Part shown: positions 14,034 to 16,642 of the stretch, in pieces | How the letters are laid out: every line of letters starts with the position of its first letter | How positions within the stretch are numbered: position 1 is the first letter of the stretch | Assembly (NCBI GenBank): GCA_964444065.1 | Contig: CAYUFL010000038.1 | Location: 1-16,642, forward strand | Length of the DNA stretch: 16,642 nt | Direction: 5' to 3' | Source: JBGMEA01 sp964444065 | GTDB taxonomy: Bacteria; Bacillota; Clostridia; Eubacteriales; Anaerofustaceae | The notes under the pieces: generated by a model | Seen by the model: only the letters and a program-made list of their open reading frames with translations | The model's database searches: none | Told to the model about the DNA's origin: nothing | Program-made: the position numbers and the translations under genes

Positions 14034-14297
14034 TTACGCGTTGTGAATCAAATAATACGAAACGATCTCTTCCAGGAGTTCGTCTCTGTCAAGTTTACTG
14101 ATCAAAGAACGGGCATCTTTGTACGACGTAATATAAGTCGGATCTCCGCTCATAATATAACCGACAATCTGATTGACAGGGTTGTAGCCCTTTTCATCAA
14201 GCGCTTCTTTTACGCTGATCATCGTGTTTTTTACCAGAATGCTTTTTTCAGATTCCAGGTTGAATTTTTGTGTATCGTGAGATTGATTGTTATCCAT
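14034..14297 (-). CDS. ireB: IreB family regulatory phosphoprotein (DUF965)
   Basis: An 87-residue protein. DTQKFNLE near the N-terminus contains Thr9, in the place of the threonines phosphorylated in Enterococcus IreB by the PASTA kinase IreK. The body has the family core GYNPVNQIVGYIMSGDP, then YITSYKDARSLI and RDELLEEIV. IreB is a small cytoplasmic regulator in the IreK/IreP pathway linked to cephalosporin tolerance in enterococci; its role in this host is inferred. The ATG at 14297 is preferred because GGAGGAGACC directly precedes it. The ATG at 14309 would place that site inside the gene and adds only MEET. It is the first gene behind the promoter at 14353-14381. Confidence 0.93.
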   Translation of the reverse strand: MDNNQSHDTQKFNLESEKSILVKNTMISVKEALDEKGYNPVNQIVGYIMSGDPTYITSYKDARSLISKLDRDELLEEIVSYYLIHNA

Positions 14298-14309
14298 GGT
14301 CTCCTCCAT

Positions 14310-14337
14310 CGTCGCTGAACGTTAAGAACACGCGACG
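14310..14337 (-). other. Hairpin in the ireB 5' leader, next to the ribosome binding site
   Basis: On the minus strand CGTCGC (14337-14332) can pair with GCGACG (14315-14310) around a 16-base loop. The 3' arm ends a few bases before the GGAGGAG site of ireB. It lies within the leader predicted from the promoter at 14353-14381. It could limit or stabilise ireB translation initiation; the stem is only six pairs. Confidence 0.4.
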
Positions 14338-14352
14338 GAACATCGCATATAT

Positions 14353-14381
14353 AGTTTACCTGAAAAATTTTCAATTGACAA
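14353..14381 (-). promoter_or_regulatory. Promoter of the ireB-ruvX-DUF1292-rnj-ylbF operon
   Basis: On the minus strand TTGTCA (14381-14376, five of six) and TAAACT (14358-14353, four of six) are 17 bp apart. The predicted start near 14346 gives a leader of about 50 bases. I see no terminator between alaS and this point, so read-through from alaS probably adds to it. Confidence 0.7.
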
Positions 14382-14478
14382 GTTGTTTTCGATTATTTAT
14401 TCGAATACCGGTTGCTGCATGATGATTCCCGAGCAGCTACAGTTGTATGATTACACTCTTTCGGGCTTCGTGGAAAAA

Positions 14479-16642
14479 TCAAAACAATTCTTTGATTTTT
14501 TCCCCTGCGATCGCAACCGCTTCATCTGCTTTCGAAATGTCTTTCATTCCTGACTGTGCCATGTCCGCTCTTCCGCCGCCGCCGCCGCCAAGTGACTGTG
14601 CAACCGCTTTGACAAGATTGCCTGCGTGGAATCCTTGTTGTACGATATCCTTCGTTGCGCTTGCCAACATGAACCCTTTTCCGTCTGTGACGGAAACAAG
14701 AAAGACAGCGCCGCTTTGCAGTTTATCTCTGATCTGATCGGAAAGAGTTCTCAGCCCGTCGATATCCAGCCCATCTGCACGAGCAATCACAGCACTCATG
14801 CCGCCAATCGTTTGTTTGGAGGCAATCAATTCCCCTGCAATATCTCCGCTGGATTTATGCTTGAGTTCCGTAACCTCTTTTTGCAGCCTGCTGTTGGTTT
14901 CCGAAATGTCCTTGATACGCTGCAGCAAATTCTCCGGCGTTGTCTTCGCAATGTGTGATGCATCTTCCAACTTTTCCTGCATCTGATTGACGAACTCATA
15001 AGCTTTTCTGCCGGTAACAGCTTCAATTCTGCGCACTCCAGCGGCAACACCGCTTTCAGAAAGAATTTTAAACAGACCCGCAAAACCGATATTGTTCAAA
15101 TGGCATCCGCCGCATAATTCCATCGAAAAATCTCCGACTTTCACCACGCGTACATTTGTACCGTATTTTTCTCCGAACAATGCTGTGGCGCCCAAATTCT
15201 TTGCCTCATTGATATCTGCTTCAAACCAGTCCACATCGGTGCATTGACCGATTTGCTGATTGACAATGAGTTCGACCCGTCTGATTTCATCGTCCGTCAT
15301 TTTCTCAAAGTGAGAAAAATCGAAACGCAGTTTGTCCGCACTCACTTCGCTGCCCGCCTGATTGACATGATTGCCAAGCACCATTTTGAGCGCTTTATGC
15401 AACAAATGTGTCGATGTATGATTGCGCTGTACATCCATGCGGTAGCTTTCGTGCACATACAGATATACGGTATCGGATACCGAGAGCGTACCGTCGGTGA
15501 CACTCAGAAAATGAATAAACTTGTCACCGCTTTTTTGCACGTCTTTGACAACTGCATGGAATGCCTCGTTGGAGACAGTGCCGATATCCCCGACCTGTCC
15601 GCCGCTTTGTGCATAGAAAGGAGTATTTTTTACGATCAGCAGACATTCGTCGCCTGCTGATACGGAGAGTTGCGATATATTATTTTTGATCAGGCAAAGC
15701 ACTTCCGACTCATCTGTTAATTGACGATACCCTGTGAATTGCGTCGGCTGGAGTTTTGAGACGATCTGTGTCAGTTCGTCTTTCCAGCTTTCGATAGACT
15801 GTTTGCTGTGCGCATCGGACGAAAGTTTCTTCTGATGTTTCATCGCAACATGAAACCCATCCGTATCAACGGTGAGTCCGTTTTCTTCGGCGATTTCCAA
15901 TGTCAGTTCCAATGGGAATCCAAAGGTATCATAAAGACGGAAGGCGTCTTCGCCCTCAATGATTACGCCGCCTTTTTCTTTTACCGCATCGATCAAATCT
16001 TTCATCAGCTCCATGCCCTGCGCAATCGTTTCGTTAAATTTGATTTCTTCAACTTCCACGATCTTCATGATGCTGTCATAGTTCTCTTTCAAGGCAGGAT
16101 AGGCATCGGCAGAAGTATCCACAACTTTTTTTGCGACTTCCGTCATAAAATATCCTTCGACACCAAGCAATTTTCCGTGTCTGACGGCTCTGCGGAACAG
16201 TCGTCTGAGCACATATCCTCTGCCTTCGTTAGACGGAATGACTCCGTCGGAAAGCATAAAAACAACGCTTCGTATATGATCGGTAATGACACGGATGGAC
16301 ACATCCGTTTTGGCATCGCGTTTATATTCCACTTTTGCAGTTTTACAGATAAAGTCAAGAATATATCGTACAGTGTCGACTTCGAAAAGATTGTCTACAC
16401 CTTGCACCGAAACGGCGAGACGCTCCAACCCCATACCCGTATCGATGTTCGGATGTTTAAGCCGATTGTAGTTTCCGGCTTCGTCCTTGTCAAACTGCGT
16501 AAACACCAGGTTCCAAATTTCGACATATCGGTCGCAGTCGCATCCGACATAGCAGTCTTCTTTTCCGCAGCCGTATGCTTCCCCGCGGTCAAAATATATT
16601 TCAGAGCAAGGTCCGCACGGACCAAGCCCGATTTCCCAAAAA
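14479..16642 (-). CDS. alaS: Alanyl-tRNA synthetase, C-terminal 720 residues (5' end outside the window)
   Basis: Charges tRNA-Ala and edits mischarged Ser/Gly. The frame stays open to the right edge, so about 150-160 N-terminal residues are missing compared with the usual 870-880. At the edge the aminoacylation domain is clear: FWEIGLGPCGPCSEIYFDRG, a Cys-rich loop (YGCGKEDCYVGCDCDR), WNLVF, and HPNIDTGMGLERLA. The tRNA-recognition part has RGYVLRRLFRRAVRHGK. The editing domain has HTSTHLLH and LCGGCHLNNIG, giving the HxxxH and CxxxH zinc ligands (GGCH where GGTH is commoner). The C-Ala domain ends in the glycine run GGGGGGRADMAQSG. An internal Met at 16506 is not the start. Its neighbour ireB follows in the usual Firmicutes order. 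Confidence 0.97.
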   Translation of the reverse strand, partial: FWEIGLGPCGPCSEIYFDRGEAYGCGKEDCYVGCDCDRYVEIWNLVFTQFDKDEAGNYNRLKHPNIDTGMGLERLAVSVQGVDNLFEVDTVRYILDFICKTAKVEYKRDAKTDVSIRVITDHIRSVVFMLSDGVIPSNEGRGYVLRRLFRRAVRHGKLLGVEGYFMTEVAKKVVDTSADAYPALKENYDSIMKIVEVEEIKFNETIAQGMELMKDLIDAVKEKGGVIIEGEDAFRLYDTFGFPLELTLEIAEENGLTVDTDGFHVAMKHQKKLSSDAHSKQSIESWKDELTQIVSKLQPTQFTGYRQLTDESEVLCLIKNNISQLSVSAGDECLLIVKNTPFYAQSGGQVGDIGTVSNEAFHAVVKDVQKSGDKFIHFLSVTDGTLSVSDTVYLYVHESYRMDVQRNHTSTHLLHKALKMVLGNHVNQAGSEVSADKLRFDFSHFEKMTDDEIRRVELIVNQQIGQCTDVDWFEADINEAKNLGATALFGEKYGTNVRVVKVGDFSMELCGGCHLNNIGFAGLFKILSESGVAAGVRRIEAVTGRKAYEFVNQMQEKLEDASHIAKTTPENLLQRIKDISETNSRLQKEVTELKHKSSGDIAGELIASKQTIGGMSAVIARADGLDIDGLRTLSDQIRDKLQSGAVFLVSVTDGKGFMLASATKDIVQQGFHAGNLVKAVAQSLGGGGGGRADMAQSGMKDISKADEAVAIAGEKIKELF

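Noticed and set aside
14428..14465. CCCGA...TCGGG inverted repeat after alaS as a terminator
   Set aside because: A five-pair stem with a loop of nearly 30 bases and no T run.
14572..14591. Run of GCC/GGC triplets near the alaS 3' end as a DNA repeat
   Set aside because: It encodes the normal glycine run of the AlaRS C-terminal domain.
1..16642. Mobile element, prophage, CRISPR or tRNA/rRNA genes
   Set aside because: No transposase, integrase, phage protein, spaced direct repeats, long terminal inverted repeats or tRNA-like cloverleaf was seen. The gene content is core metabolism and housekeeping.

Overview
This window reads as chromosomal core DNA of a Gram-positive, fairly low-GC member of the Bacillota (Firmicutes). 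The evidence is strong AGGAGG-type ribosome binding sites, a lysine (L-box) riboswitch, the acetylated branch of diaminopimelate synthesis (DapH plus an M20 deacetylase), and the conserved string alaS-ireB-ruvX-DUF1292 followed by RNase J and a YlbF-family gene. TGA is used as a normal stop codon (for example in alaS, the VWA gene and the DUF1294 gene), so this is not the Mycoplasma code. I cannot fix the class; a Bacilli/Erysipelotrichia-like or clostridial host both fit. I see no IS element, prophage, CRISPR array, tRNA or rRNA.

Layout, from the left. At 1-612 (minus) there is a small membrane protein of the DUF1294 family, followed by the start of an M3-family oligoendopeptidase that runs off the left edge. 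A good promoter places the predicted transcription start on the ATG of the DUF1294 gene, so the message looks leaderless. At 713-4449 (minus) lies a lysine/peptidoglycan operon, asd-dapA-dapB-dapH, with a clear promoter, a full lysine riboswitch, a leader terminator and an end terminator. Divergent from it, at 4561-5694 (plus), is an M20 amidohydrolase. It is best explained as the N-acetyl-diaminopimelate deacetylase that the DapH route needs. It has its own promoter and lies outside riboswitch control. It converges on a TetR-type regulator (5746-6396, minus), with a shared bidirectional terminator.

At 6543-10677 (minus) there is a compact four-gene unit: a GpsA-type glycerol-3-phosphate dehydrogenase, a small four-helix membrane protein with a weak VanZ-like C-terminus, a MoxR-type AAA+ ATPase, and a NorD/CobT-like VWA (MIDAS) protein. 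The first three genes are joined by 4-bp stop/start overlaps. MoxR-VWA pairs usually activate or insert metal into a client protein, but no known client is encoded here. This is the least explained part of the window and the best candidate for a new system.

At 10746-16642 (minus) is the housekeeping run: alaS (5' end outside the window), then, behind its own promoter, ireB, ruvX, a DUF1292 gene, RNase J and a YlbF-family gene, ending in a strong terminator. The run is tight except for a 373-bp spacer between ireB and ruvX with no convincing gene but several nested inverted repeats. The RNase J carries an unusual N-terminal extension with four 10-residue Pro/Gln/Ala-rich repeats. The run groups translation (AlaRS), the substrate of the PASTA kinase pathway (IreB), pre-16S rRNA or recombination nuclease (RuvX) and mRNA decay (RNase J, YlbF).
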